Origin: an uncultured Coriobacteriaceae bacterium | Lineage (GTDB): Bacteria; Actinomycetota; Coriobacteriia; Coriobacteriales; Atopobiaceae | Length of the DNA stretch: 38,528 nucleotides | Assembly: GCA_902780305.1 (NCBI GenBank) | Contig: CACZFB010000027.1 | Span: 1-38,528 of the forward strand | Direction of reading: 5' to 3' | Translations under genes and position numbers: made by a program | Notes under the pieces: generated by a model | Seen by the model: only the letters and a program-made list of their open reading frames with translations | Told to the model about the DNA's origin: nothing | The model's database searches: none | Shown: positions 18,037 to 26,403 of the stretch, one piece after another | Layout: each line of letters opens with the position of its first letter | Numbering within the stretch: the first letter of the stretch is position 1

Positions 18037-18660
18037 TTAGCCCCACCCTTGCCTGCATGGCCCTTGGGACGCGCACCCGAGGTCGTCTCTCTCCAGCCCC
18101 TGACCCATGGGGATGGCGAGCCGCTCGACCTCCTCGGCAAACCCCTGCGAGGCGACGATGACACATACCTTCGGAAAGTGCCTGAGCGCGTCGTCTGGTC
18201 GTAGAGCGCGGAAAAGTTCTTTGGGTTGTTGTCGCAATTGCCCAAGAGGCAGTTGATGTAGTCTTCGCCCACCGGGTCGTATGCCTCGCGCGTGCCAGGG
18301 GCCTCGTTTTCCAAGCTGAACACGAGTGTTCCTGACGACTTGTCGCCAAGCCTTTTGAGGAAGGGGAGCCAATCGCTTCTGTTGGCGCGCATCAGGCGGA
18401 GGAAGTCAAGCTGCGTTTCGCCCTCTGGCGCCAGCGCATGGAAGAAGGTCTCTGTTCGGTGCGGGGAGAAGGGTTTCTCCTGCAGAGGCATGCCGGCGGA
18501 GATGGCTGGCCCTCGGAAGGAGGGGTCGTAGGCGAAGGACGGCCCTGCGTCGGCGGTGGACGGGCAGGGCGTACAAGCTGGCTGGTCATAGCGGGGGTCG
18601 AGCTCGGCGCGATATCCCCGTGACGTTCTTCGCAGGGGCATAGGGCCCTTCAGTGTTCAT
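18037..18660 (-). pseudogene. Decayed gene of unknown function, two frameshifts
   Basis: An ATG at 18660 with AAGGAG upstream opens a frame (MNTEGPYAPAKNV) that stops after about 24 codons. An overlapping frame continues with GYRAELDPRYDQPAC through SLENEAPGTREAY and CLLGNCDNNPKNFSALYDQ to about 18190. Then the first frame resumes with HFPKVCVIVASQGFAEEVERL and ends at 18037. Read together these give one plausible protein of about 205 residues with shifts near 18620 and 18190. I do not recognise the family. It lies between the MITE-like element and the AAA-ATPase gene, a stretch with no other gene from 17627 to 18735. Confidence 0.5.
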
Positions 18661-18709
18661 CTCCTTACAAATTTGTATGAAACGGACACCACGGGCGACT
18701 AGGAACCAA

Positions 18710-18738
18710 TGAGAAAAGGGGCCAAACCCCTTTTCTCA
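18710..18738. terminator. Hairpin terminator containing the AAA-ATPase stop codon
   Basis: Third copy of TGAGAAAAGGGG/CCCCTTTTCTCA (12-bp stem, loop CCAAA). Its right end on the plus strand is the TGA stop of the minus-strand AAA-ATPase gene, so the gene again ends exactly where the hairpin begins. Confidence 0.75.
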
Positions 18739-20349
18739 GTTTAAGGCGACCAGCCAGTCGGAGAGCAGGCGCGTGCGGGAGTCGAAGGCGCAGCCGACGC
18801 GGTGCACCTGGCGCGAATCGGCGGAGAAGGGTTCGGCGTAGCCGTTCGCCTCGATCTGCGCGAGCGCCTCCTCGGCCGTCCCGTCGCGCTTGAGCTCCAT
18901 CACGTAGACGTGGGAGGTCGCCTCGACGACGACGTCGGCGCGCCCGCGCGCCTGGCGCACCTCCGTCCGCACGTAGCGGCCCAGCAGCTCGAACACCAGC
19001 CAGATCACCGCCTGGAAGTAGTTCTCGAAGGGGTCGTCCTCGCGGGTGTAGGGGATGCTCGCGAACAGCGCCGCCAGCACGTCTCGGATGCCGTCGGTGT
19101 CGCCTGCCTCCAAGAGGCGACGGAGCGTGTACACGTCGGTGCCGCGCGACTCGGAGTAGCCCGGCGCCCAGGCGGACAGCAGGCCCTTCTCGAGGCCGTG
19201 GCGCACCTCGGCGTTGGGCACCGCGAGCGTGTACTCGCCGACGAGGGGGTCGGCCGACACTATGGTGAGGTAGCCCGCCTGGAACATGAGCGGGATCGGG
19301 TCGGGGTCGTCGGCGCGGTAGTCCGAGAGGCGCCCCTCGTCCGCGTAGATGGTGCCGTCGGTGAGCCTCCTGGGGTCGAGCATCGCGTCTCGCATGCGGC
19401 GCACGAGGAACGTCGGCGTGCCAGTCTCGAACCACCACGAGCCCACCCGGCGCTTATGTAGCGCGTTGAGCAGGCTGAAGGGGTTGTACACCCTGCGCCC
19501 GTCGGGCTGTCCGTCCGCTGCGGCAGGCCCGTCGGGGTGGAAGCAGTAGCCGTCGTACTGCGCCCGCAGCGCCTCGAGGCACCCGGCTGCGTCCAGCCCG
19601 AGCTGCACGGCGAGGGCCTCGAGCTCCGGGGCGAAGCCAGCCACCAGCTCGGACTCCGTGACGCCGCAGATCCCGGCGTAGTCGCGCTCCAGCGAGACGT
19701 CGCTCAGCTGGTTGAGGTCGCTGAAGATGGACACCTTGGAGAACTTGGTCACGCCGGTGAGGAAGGCGAACCGCAGGTGGTCGTCGGCCTTTTTCAGGAC
19801 CGAGAAGAACCCCTTGAGGACGCCCCGGTTGCGCTCGAGCAGGGACTCGTCCTCCATGACGTCGAGGAGCGGCTTGTCGTACTCGTCGACGAGCACCGCC
19901 GCGCGGTGGCCGGACTGGGCGTGGGCCGCCTCGATCAGGTCCTGGAACCGGCCTCCGAGCGTGACGGCGCCGCTCGCGCCGTAGACCCTCTCCCAGCGAG
20001 CGAGCTGCTCCCCGAGCGCGTCCTCGAGCGCCGCCGTGCGGTAGTCCTGGCCGGTGAAGTCGAAGTGGAACACTGGCCGCGCCACCCACGCCTCGCGGCC
20101 CTCGGCCTCGGCCTCGGCCCCCTCCAGCCGTTCGATCTCGAGGCCCTCGAAGAGCTCGCGCCGCCCCTCGAAGTAGGCGCGCATGGTAGAGACCAGCAGG
20201 CTCTTGCCGAAGCGCCGCGGGCGGCTGAGGAAGTAGGGCTTGCCCTCGCTCGCCAGCTTGTATACGTAGGCGGTCTTGTCGACGTACACGTAGCCGTCGC
20301 GTCGTATGCTCTCGAAGCTCTGGATCCCTATGGGCAGCTTGCGCGCCAT
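18736..20349 (-). CDS. AAA-ATPase-like protein with C-terminal PD-(D/E)XK nuclease domain
   Basis: 537 residues of the multi-copy family AAA-ATPase_like plus PD-(D/E)XK (PF09820/PF08011 type). It opens with LPIGIQSFESIRRDGYVYVDKT, near-invariant in the family. The Walker A variant RPRRFGKSLL is near residue 43 and Walker B VLVDEYDKPLL follows. The C-terminal nuclease motif has Asp in GRADVVVEA and ExK in VMELKRDG. Function is unproven; copies are often expanded in gut anaerobes and behave like accessory genes. The ATG at 20349 follows GGGAGG. Codons are more uniformly G/C-ending than in neighbours, and hairpin repeats bound it at both ends, so recent acquisition is plausible. Confidence 0.88.
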   Translation of the reverse strand: MARKLPIGIQSFESIRRDGYVYVDKTAYVYKLASEGKPYFLSRPRRFGKSLLVSTMRAYFEGRRELFEGLEIERLEGAEAEAEGREAWVARPVFHFDFTGQDYRTAALEDALGEQLARWERVYGASGAVTLGGRFQDLIEAAHAQSGHRAAVLVDEYDKPLLDVMEDESLLERNRGVLKGFFSVLKKADDHLRFAFLTGVTKFSKVSIFSDLNQLSDVSLERDYAGICGVTESELVAGFAPELEALAVQLGLDAAGCLEALRAQYDGYCFHPDGPAAADGQPDGRRVYNPFSLLNALHKRRVGSWWFETGTPTFLVRRMRDAMLDPRRLTDGTIYADEGRLSDYRADDPDPIPLMFQAGYLTIVSADPLVGEYTLAVPNAEVRHGLEKGLLSAWAPGYSESRGTDVYTLRRLLEAGDTDGIRDVLAALFASIPYTREDDPFENYFQAVIWLVFELLGRYVRTEVRQARGRADVVVEATSHVYVMELKRDGTAEEALAQIEANGYAEPFSADSRQVHRVGCAFDSRTRLLSDWLVALN

Positions 20350-20443
20350 GGCGCCTCCCTTCGCAGCGGTCTCTCGCCCTGATTCTAGCATGTGCCGTGC
20401 ACGTCTGAAGGGCCGTCCCCCTCTATTGGTGGGCATCGCGCAA

Positions 20444-20472
20444 CTGGGAAAAGGGGCAAAACCCCTTCTCAG
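20444..20472 (-). terminator. Hairpin terminator of the fumarate reductase operon
   Basis: Degenerate fourth copy of the AAAAGGGG/CCCCTT hairpin, loop CAAAA, 15 bases after the frdB stop codon. Arms CTGGGAAAAGGGG and CCCCTTCTCAG pair with one bulge. It is outside the coding region, unlike the other copies. Confidence 0.65.
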
Positions 20473-20487
20473 TTTCGCGCAGCCCGC

Positions 20488-21159
20488 CTATCGGTTGAGC
20501 TTGGCCATGGACGTGATGGTGGAGATACCCATCGGGCAGACGTCCATGCAGGTGAGCGACTTGGAGCAGGCGTTGCCAAAGTGGCGCGCGTACACCTTGC
20601 GTATGTCGCGGGCTTTCTGGCGGTTCCTGGCGTGGACGAGGTAGCAGTCGTTGGCGAACACCGCGCCAAAGAAGCTGTTACCGCTGGTGTAGTTGGGGCA
20701 AATCTCAAGGCATAGGCCGCACTTGAGGCACTTGGCCGCCTCGTACTGACGCGCGAAGTCCTCACCGGCCTTGGGCTGGTACTCCCCAATAAAGACGTTG
20801 CCGCGCTTGAGGTTGTCCTGGATCGAGGTCCGGTCGGTCGCCAGGTCGCGGATCGTGGGAAACTTGGTGAGCGGCGCCAAAACGACCTCGTCGCAATCGA
20901 GATCGCGCACGAAGGTGTCGCACGCCAAGGCCGGCATCCCGTTGATCACCATGGCACAGGCGCCGCACGCGCCCTGCAGACACGAGCATTCCCAGGCGAT
21001 GCGCCGCGTGGGCTGCCCGTCGGCGTTAACGATGTCGTCGTGGTAGTTGAGGTAGTCCAGCATGCCGGCCACAGACGTGTCCCTTGGCCCGTCGTAGTCG
21101 AAGGACTCCCAGTACGGCTCGGCGGTGGGGGATTCCTGACGCAGGACCCTAACTCTCAT
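20488..21159 (-). CDS. frdB: Fumarate reductase iron-sulfur subunit
   Basis: 223 residues. Carries electrons from the membrane subunit to FrdA. The [2Fe-2S] site is CLQGACGAC with a further Cys in PALAC. The [4Fe-4S] site is CLKCGLCLEICP. The third cluster uses ACSKSLTC and MDVCPMGIS. All three clusters therefore appear complete. The ATG at 21159 lies inside the end of frdA, an 11-base overlap, with AAGGAG upstream: translational coupling. Succinate dehydrogenase is the alternative, but an anaerobe context favours fumarate reduction with menaquinol. Confidence 0.92.
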   Translation of the reverse strand: MRVRVLRQESPTAEPYWESFDYDGPRDTSVAGMLDYLNYHDDIVNADGQPTRRIAWECSCLQGACGACAMVINGMPALACDTFVRDLDCDEVVLAPLTKFPTIRDLATDRTSIQDNLKRGNVFIGEYQPKAGEDFARQYEAAKCLKCGLCLEICPNYTSGNSFFGAVFANDCYLVHARNRQKARDIRKVYARHFGNACSKSLTCMDVCPMGISTITSMAKLNR

Positions 21160-22783
21160 ATGCGCACTCCTTGTCTGTCCACACCCGGTAGGCACCGTCG
21201 TCGTAAGAGACCAACGTGGCACACGCGTAGTCGTCCAGGGTTTGTGGTGCGTCGATGCGCCAGTGCGAGCCACGGCTCTCCCTCCTCGCGAGCGCGCAGG
21301 ACAGAGCGGCGTGCGCGGTGGCGAGCATACCCTCCAGGCTGTAGTTCTCGTACGCCGACACGCTGGGGTCGTAGTGGATGCGCCCCGCGACCGACTGGTA
21401 GTACTCGACGCTCTGCAGGCCCTCGAGCAGGCTCTTCTGGGACCGGACGATGCCCATGTGCTCCTGCATGACGTCGGCAAGCATGTCGCGCATGTAGGCG
21501 ACCGGGAAGGGGCTCGTTGCGTCGAAGCTCGCCGCCAGACCTCGCTGCTCGCGTGTCACGACGTGCGAGAAGTCGGGACGCGACTCCGGATTCGCCCTGT
21601 TACAGAGGTCGTCTGCCGCGACGCGCCCGCCATAGAGCGCCGCGAGCAGCGAGTTTCCGCCCAACCGATTGGCGCCGTGATACATCGACGCGCACTCGCC
21701 GACGGCATACAGCCGCTCGATGTTGGTCTCGTGGTTGAGGTGCACGGCCAGGCCGCCCATAAAAAAGTGCACCGACGGCGCCACGGGAATGGGTTGGGCG
21801 CAGACGTCGATGCCGCGGTACTTCCAACACAGGTCGCGTACCTCCTGCAGACGCTGCCCGATGAGCCTCCCGTCGAGGAAGGAGATGTCCAGGAACACGT
21901 CTTGGCCGGTTTCTTGCATCGTGCGAGACACGACGTCGCGGGTCATGAGGTTGCCTTTGGGCCCGAACTTGTCCTCCATAAAGTAGACACGCTGGCCGCC
22001 GTCCTCAAAGAAGAGCCTGCCGCCCTCACCGCGCGCGGCCTCGCTCACGAGCATGCGCTTTTGGTCGGTCTCGAGCGTGGTGGGGTGGAACTGGACGAAC
22101 TCCAGGTTCTTGAGCAGGGCCCCCTGCATAAAGAGCCGCCCTGCAGCGTAGCCGTCGCACAGGACCGATCCGGTGGTCTTGCCAAACAGCGCGTTCTGCC
22201 CGCCGACGGCCATCACCACCGCGTTCGCGTACACAGGAACCAGCTCGCGCGTTCGCTCGTCGAACAGCAGCGCGCCGTGGCACACGCCGTCGGCGATGAG
22301 CGCGGAGTGGAAGTGCATGCGGAGCTTGCGGACTATGGCGCCGGTGGCCTCGTGACGACGGACCTCCATAACGAGGGCCGAGACGATCTGCTTGCCCGTG
22401 GAGGACCCGCAAAAGTAGGTACGCTTGTGTGACTGCCCGCCGAAGGCCCGACGCATCGGGCGCCCCTGGCCGTCGAGCGAGAAGACCGTCCCGATGCTCT
22501 CCAGGTACCCGATGATGTCTGCTGCGTGCGAGCAAAGCCCCGTGACGGCGTTCTTGCCCGCGATCCATGAGCCGCCTCGCAGCGTGTCCTCGACGTGGCT
22601 GGCCACCGAGTCGCCCTCCTCGCGCTGCTCGGTCACGGCGTTGATGCCACCTGCCGCCATAACGGACTGGGACCGCTCGGAGGGATATGGCGAGACGAGC
22701 GTCACGCGCACGTTCTGCTCAGCGCAGCGAACGGCGCATGCCATGCCCGCGATGCCGCTACCAATTATCAACACCTCTCTCAT
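21149..22783 (-). CDS. frdA: Fumarate reductase flavoprotein subunit, without covalent-FAD histidine
   Basis: 544 residues. FAD Rossmann motif IIGSGIAGMACA at the N-terminus. Substrate and proton-transfer motifs are intact: FVQFHPTTLE, EAARGEGGRLF, MTRDVVSRT, VHFFMGGLA and HGANRLGGNSLL, so it should reduce fumarate. The place where E. coli FrdA (His44) and most SdhA proteins bind FAD covalently, RSHT/S, reads RSQSVMAAGG with Gln39. FAD must be non-covalent; in E. coli such replacement spares fumarate reduction but cripples succinate oxidation. The ATG at 22783 lies 8 bases after frdC. Confidence 0.93.
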   Translation of the reverse strand: MREVLIIGSGIAGMACAVRCAEQNVRVTLVSPYPSERSQSVMAAGGINAVTEQREEGDSVASHVEDTLRGGSWIAGKNAVTGLCSHAADIIGYLESIGTVFSLDGQGRPMRRAFGGQSHKRTYFCGSSTGKQIVSALVMEVRRHEATGAIVRKLRMHFHSALIADGVCHGALLFDERTRELVPVYANAVVMAVGGQNALFGKTTGSVLCDGYAAGRLFMQGALLKNLEFVQFHPTTLETDQKRMLVSEAARGEGGRLFFEDGGQRVYFMEDKFGPKGNLMTRDVVSRTMQETGQDVFLDISFLDGRLIGQRLQEVRDLCWKYRGIDVCAQPIPVAPSVHFFMGGLAVHLNHETNIERLYAVGECASMYHGANRLGGNSLLAALYGGRVAADDLCNRANPESRPDFSHVVTREQRGLAASFDATSPFPVAYMRDMLADVMQEHMGIVRSQKSLLEGLQSVEYYQSVAGRIHYDPSVSAYENYSLEGMLATAHAALSCALARRESRGSHWRIDAPQTLDDYACATLVSYDDGAYRVWTDKECAYES

Positions 22784-22791
22784 GGCGCACC

Positions 22792-23355
22792 TCACGCGAA
22801 GACGAACATGCCCAGCTGGCCCCGCACTACGACGAAGGCGGCGACGAGGAACAGGCAGGTGCAGACGACGTAGACGATGCGGTCGATGCGAGCCTGCGTC
22901 TCTTTGCTGGTCAGCAGGCCAAGCGTGATGAGCGCGCGAGAGAATGACGTCGCGACGTGCAGAGCGACCACGGCATAGAACGCGACCTGGGCCAGCAGGA
23001 CGAGCCCGAACACAGGCCACGCCCCGCTCTGCGACGTGTCCTTGAGGATGTTGAAGGTGTTGAGGTGCACGATGAGGAGCGGAAAGATGAGGGCAGCCGA
23101 GACGCGCTGGATTATTGTTCGTCGATTCTGCCGCCAGTAGGGGGCGACGCGCGTCCCGTCGCCCAGTAGGAAGACGGAGCACATCCCCGCAACCGCGTGC
23201 AGGCAGGCGCACACGATAACGGGCGCCGCCGTGAGCATCTTGAGCATGGGGTTGTAGTAGGACGTGAGGTAGCAGAACACGCTGTACCCCACATGCACGA
23301 GCAGGGCGAGTATGGTGAGCAGTGCGAGCACGGCACTTGCCTTTTTGAGTCCCAT
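22792..23355 (-). CDS. frdC: Fumarate reductase cytochrome b subunit
   Basis: 187 residues with five membrane segments (about 8-30, 41-64, 84-104, 113-138 and 161-183). Four histidines within segments, His21, His53, His97 and His133, fit ligands of two b hemes as in the Wolinella/Bacillus type of quinol:fumarate reductase. It anchors FrdAB and oxidises menaquinol. Assignment rests on topology, histidines and position before frdA rather than on strong sequence identity. GAGGAAGG precedes the ATG at 23355; only 13 bases separate it from the diguanylate cyclase stop. Confidence 0.87.
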   Translation of the reverse strand: MGLKKASAVLALLTILALLVHVGYSVFCYLTSYYNPMLKMLTAAPVIVCACLHAVAGMCSVFLLGDGTRVAPYWRQNRRTIIQRVSAALIFPLLIVHLNTFNILKDTSQSGAWPVFGLVLLAQVAFYAVVALHVATSFSRALITLGLLTSKETQARIDRIVYVVCTCLFLVAAFVVVRGQLGMFVFA

Positions 23356-23368
23356 GTTGGCCCCTTCC

Positions 23369-24409
23369 TCAACTGGAAACGACTCGGTTCTTGCCCGCCT
23401 TCTTGCCTTCGTAGAGCCTCTTGTCCGCGGCGTTGATCCACTCGCTCGTCGTGAACCCCTCCTCGTAGGTCGCGACCCCAATCGTGATGGTAACGGCCAC
23501 GCGATGCTCCTCGTACCACAGGGACTGCCCCTCGACCGCCCGTCTGGCTCGATCGAGCAGCTCCAACTGAGACTCCAGGTTATCGCCAATGATCCCCATC
23601 GCAAGGAACTCCTCGCCGCCCCATCGGCATACCTGAGCATCTTTTAGGTTTTCCTGCAGCAGGTGGGCGACGCTCTGCAGGACGAAGTCGCCGCAGTTGT
23701 GGCCATAGGTGTCGTTGACCCGCTTAAAGTCGTCGATGTCGGCAAGCGCGACCCAGCACCGGTTGAGGTACCCGCTCTTGGAAAGCTTGTCCAAATAGTC
23801 GGTCACGAAATAGCGGTTTGGCAGCCCCGTAAGCTTGTCGTGCATCAGGCGGTTGGCAAGGGCCTTCTCGGATCTGGTGGCCTCGCGCACGAAGGCCTGT
23901 AGCACCAAGGTCGAGACGGCAAACACGACTGCCCCCAGCGAGAGTCGCAGGAGCAGCGATACCGTTTGGGGCATGCTGTAGGGGGCAGGCCGAAGGACGC
24001 TCACGGCGCATGTGGATAGATATGCGGTCGCCCCAAGCATGCACAGGGGGAGGGCGTGGGCATGCCGAATGCCAAGAAAGCGCTCGAGGTACTCCGCAAA
24101 GAACACGACAGCGCTCATGCCCACAAGGGTAACCTGAAAGTCGCTGTTCCAACCGGTGAGCAGTATCGCGCATGCCATGTGGGCCACCACCTCCACGTAC
24201 ATGAGGTCGGTGTAGAGCCCCAGCATTCCCTTATGGATGAGCGCGAACGTAAGCGCGTAGAAGATGACGCTCCCTATGTTGAAGTAGACCATCGGCGTTA
24301 CGCCGCAGTGCCAGAAGATCGCAAGCATCGCGACGTGCACAAACAGAAAGCACGTGGATATAAAGCGCGCCATGCGCTTAACGCCGCCAATGTCCAGCGT
24401 GCCGTCCAT
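23369..24409 (-). CDS. Membrane-bound GGDEF diguanylate cyclase
   Basis: 346 residues. The N-terminal 180 residues hold about six hydrophobic segments, a membrane sensor of MASE-like type that I cannot assign. The C-terminal GGDEF domain begins at DKLTGLPNR and has the catalytic RWGGEEF (about residue 264), with substrate motifs DIDDFKRVNDTYGH. It should make cyclic di-GMP from GTP. The usual inhibitory RxxD site five residues before GGEEF reads NLKD, so product feedback is probably lost. The ATG at 24409 follows GAGGTGAG. It is the first gene of an apparent operon with frdC, frdA and frdB. Confidence 0.9.
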   Translation of the reverse strand: MDGTLDIGGVKRMARFISTCFLFVHVAMLAIFWHCGVTPMVYFNIGSVIFYALTFALIHKGMLGLYTDLMYVEVVAHMACAILLTGWNSDFQVTLVGMSAVVFFAEYLERFLGIRHAHALPLCMLGATAYLSTCAVSVLRPAPYSMPQTVSLLLRLSLGAVVFAVSTLVLQAFVREATRSEKALANRLMHDKLTGLPNRYFVTDYLDKLSKSGYLNRCWVALADIDDFKRVNDTYGHNCGDFVLQSVAHLLQENLKDAQVCRWGGEEFLAMGIIGDNLESQLELLDRARRAVEGQSLWYEEHRVAVTITIGVATYEEGFTTSEWINAADKRLYEGKKAGKNRVVSS

Positions 24410-24529
24410 GCGATTTCTCACCTCACAACTGCCTGCCAAGACGATCTCGTATAAACCTTAGCAAAGCTCATACAAAAGAGCGAAGACGTTCGGCGAAGCG
24501 TCGTTGAAAGGATGGGCGACTGTAGGTGA

Positions 24530-24555
24530 CGGTGTCCGTTTGGGAAGGGGCGCCA
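24530..24555 (+). promoter_or_regulatory. 26-nt repeated upstream element, copy 1
   Basis: Starts CGGTGTCCGTTTGGGAAG and ends in GCCA. It matches 24 of 26 bases at 28203-28228. Both copies lie upstream of a TAGAAT -10-like box (24576-24581 here) and of a gene start. Confidence 0.5.
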
Positions 24556-24605
24556 CAGACCGGGCCGTAAAACGATAGAATCGATGGAGAAGGATGGTGA
24601 GGCCC

Positions 24606-25439
24606 ATGACTCGACTCGCGCTTGCCGACATTGACTCCACGCTCATTCCCTATGGGCAGCCAATGGCTTCGCCCGCCTCCATCGCCGGCGTCCAGGCGGC
24701 AAACCGTGCGGGCATCCTGGCCGGGCCCATAACGGGGCGCACGACGGGACGGATGCGCAAGATGTTTGGCGATGCCTCGGACTGCTGGGACACGGGCGTG
24801 CTCGTAAACGGGCAGGTGGTTCGCCTGAGGGGCAAAACCATCCTACAGGAGGCACCGTCCAGGGAGGCGCTGGAGGAAGTGGCGCGCATCGTGCGCGGCT
24901 TGGCGGGGGAGCGGGGTGCCCTCACCGTATACGACGATCAGGTTGACGGCCACGACGTTTGCGTGGGCATCACCCGCGACGAGATGCTGCGATACCCCCA
25001 GCCGTTCGCGCAATTCTGCCATTGTGCCCCGCACGTGCCAGATGGCGTCTACCTCAAGACGAACGTTCATCTGGCGCTCGGGCGCGAGGATGCCATTCGC
25101 CTGCGCGACGAGCTGCAGCAGCGGGTCCCGGAGCTCACGTTCGTCTTTCCGTTCCCAACATCTTCCACCATAGACATCACTCCCGCGGGCGTCACCAAGC
25201 TCACGGGCTTGCGTCTGCTCGTGGACGAGCTGGGCATCGGGTGGGACGAGGTCTGCGTGTTCGGCGACGGCGAGAATGACCTTCCGGTTATTCGGGCGGT
25301 GCCCAACAGCGTTGCCGTGGCGAACGCGGACCCCCAGGTACTACGAGCCGCGCGTTGGCACATTGGCGCCGACGTGGACGACGCCGTTGCCGGCGCCTTT
25401 TTTGCCCTCGCGCGGGGCGACTGGCCGTTCGTGGAGTAG
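24606..25439 (+). CDS. HAD-family (Cof-type) phosphatase
   Basis: 277 residues. Motif I is ADIDSTL (Asp8 nucleophile, Asp10 acid/base), with Ser in place of the common Gly; motif II lies in the GPITGRTTGR region; motif IV GDGENDLPVI binds magnesium. The cap placement fits Cof/sucrose-phosphate-phosphatase types that dephosphorylate sugar phosphates; the substrate is unknown. Start choice is uncertain: ATG 24594 sits right on the GGAGAAGG site, while ATG 24606 has GGTGAGG close by and begins at the first strand. Shares an upstream repeat with the DeoR gene, hinting at common control. Confidence 0.88.
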   Translation: MTRLALADIDSTLIPYGQPMASPASIAGVQAANRAGILAGPITGRTTGRMRKMFGDASDCWDTGVLVNGQVVRLRGKTILQEAPSREALEEVARIVRGLAGERGALTVYDDQVDGHDVCVGITRDEMLRYPQPFAQFCHCAPHVPDGVYLKTNVHLALGREDAIRLRDELQQRVPELTFVFPFPTSSTIDITPAGVTKLTGLRLLVDELGIGWDEVCVFGDGENDLPVIRAVPNSVAVANADPQVLRAARWHIGADVDDAVAGAFFALARGDWPFVE

Positions 25440-25447
25440 CCCTAGGA

Positions 25448-25521
25448 GCCGATCAAAGGGGGTAACCCCCATCGATATGCCGCCTGCGGCATATCGATGG
25501 GGGTTACCCCCTTTGATCGGC
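25448..25521. terminator. Perfect 36-bp inverted repeat, CCCCCAT family copy 3
   Basis: Positions 25448-25483 and 25486-25521 are exact reverse complements, separated only by CT. Each arm carries GGGGGTAACCCCC, which is itself self-complementary. It lies between the convergent HAD and exonuclease genes and should terminate both; such a perfect long palindrome can also extrude as a cruciform. Confidence 0.8.
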
Positions 25522-25543
25522 CGCAGGCGACAGCAGAAGCAGC

Positions 25544-26251
25544 TCATGCAGCGTCCTTGTCCTCCTGAGCCTTGAGTGTCGCGAGCAGATCCGCAAGTCC
25601 CTCACACCGATCGGCAATCGATGCCGAGCAGGTGATACCGGCGGCTGACGATTCGAACTCCGTTGCCATCCGCTTGCGGTGCTCGGCAAACTCACCTGCG
25701 GCCATCATGCGAAAGACCTTGGCCGTCATTTGGGCGTCGTAAAGCGCCCGATGCGCGGAAGTCTTATCGTTGGCTATGCCGCACCAGTCGGCTGCCTCGC
25801 CGAGGGCGACTTTGCGCTTGTCCTCCATACCCATCAGACGGGGGTAGAGGCGCTGGATGTCAAGCCATCGTGTGGGCAAGTGGTGCTCTATGCTCTTGGT
25901 GGCGCACTCCGCCTGTATCTGCAGCAGGTCGCTCTCGCTCCACGTGACCATGCGTGCCCTTCCGGGGCCGATCCACGTTGCCAGTGCATCAAGCACCTCG
26001 TCAAGCGGACGGGCACACGTGAGGTCCTCATTGCCGATTCCGGTCATGTTGTGTACCTTTCCCGAGACGCCGCCCGCGAACGTTGGCTTGACCATGCGGC
26101 TAAACTCCTCGCACAGCGTGCCGCTCGCATCAAGCTTTACGGCCCCGACCTCGATGATCTCGTAACCTAGGCCGGTCTCCTGCCAGAACCGTTTGGGTAC
26201 GGGCGTGAACTCCAGATCGATAACAACATTGCAGACGTACGCGTTTTCCAT
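25544..26251 (-). CDS. DEDDh 3'-5' exonuclease, DnaQ/ERI-like
   Basis: 235 residues. The four acidic residues are visible: Asp12 and Glu14 in VIDLEF, the Asp of TWSESDL, and His/Asp in SAHRALYDAQM. GYEIIEVGAVKL and VHNMTGIGNEDL are typical of the DnaQ/ERI-1 exonuclease-like subgroup (stand-alone, not a polymerase subunit). It probably trims RNA or DNA 3' ends; the target is unknown. The last 35 residues are outside the fold and not conserved in my memory. The ATG at 26251 follows GAGGGAG. It is divergent from cutC. Confidence 0.9.
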   Translation of the reverse strand: MENAYVCNVVIDLEFTPVPKRFWQETGLGYEIIEVGAVKLDASGTLCEEFSRMVKPTFAGGVSGKVHNMTGIGNEDLTCARPLDEVLDALATWIGPGRARMVTWSESDLLQIQAECATKSIEHHLPTRWLDIQRLYPRLMGMEDKRKVALGEAADWCGIANDKTSAHRALYDAQMTAKVFRMMAAGEFAEHRKRMATEFESSAAGITCSASIADRCEGLADLLATLKAQEDKDAA

Positions 26252-26403
26252 CTTTGCTCCCTCTCGCGTGGACTTGGCCAGACTGTAGGGGAAGGCCTGG
26301 ACAGAAATGGTCAGTTGTGTAGGAATTGTGGAAGGGTTGGACGGTACGGAAGGCGTGCGCTTCGCTATACTCAGCAAGCCCGCAACGTGCGATTGGACGA
26401 GCC

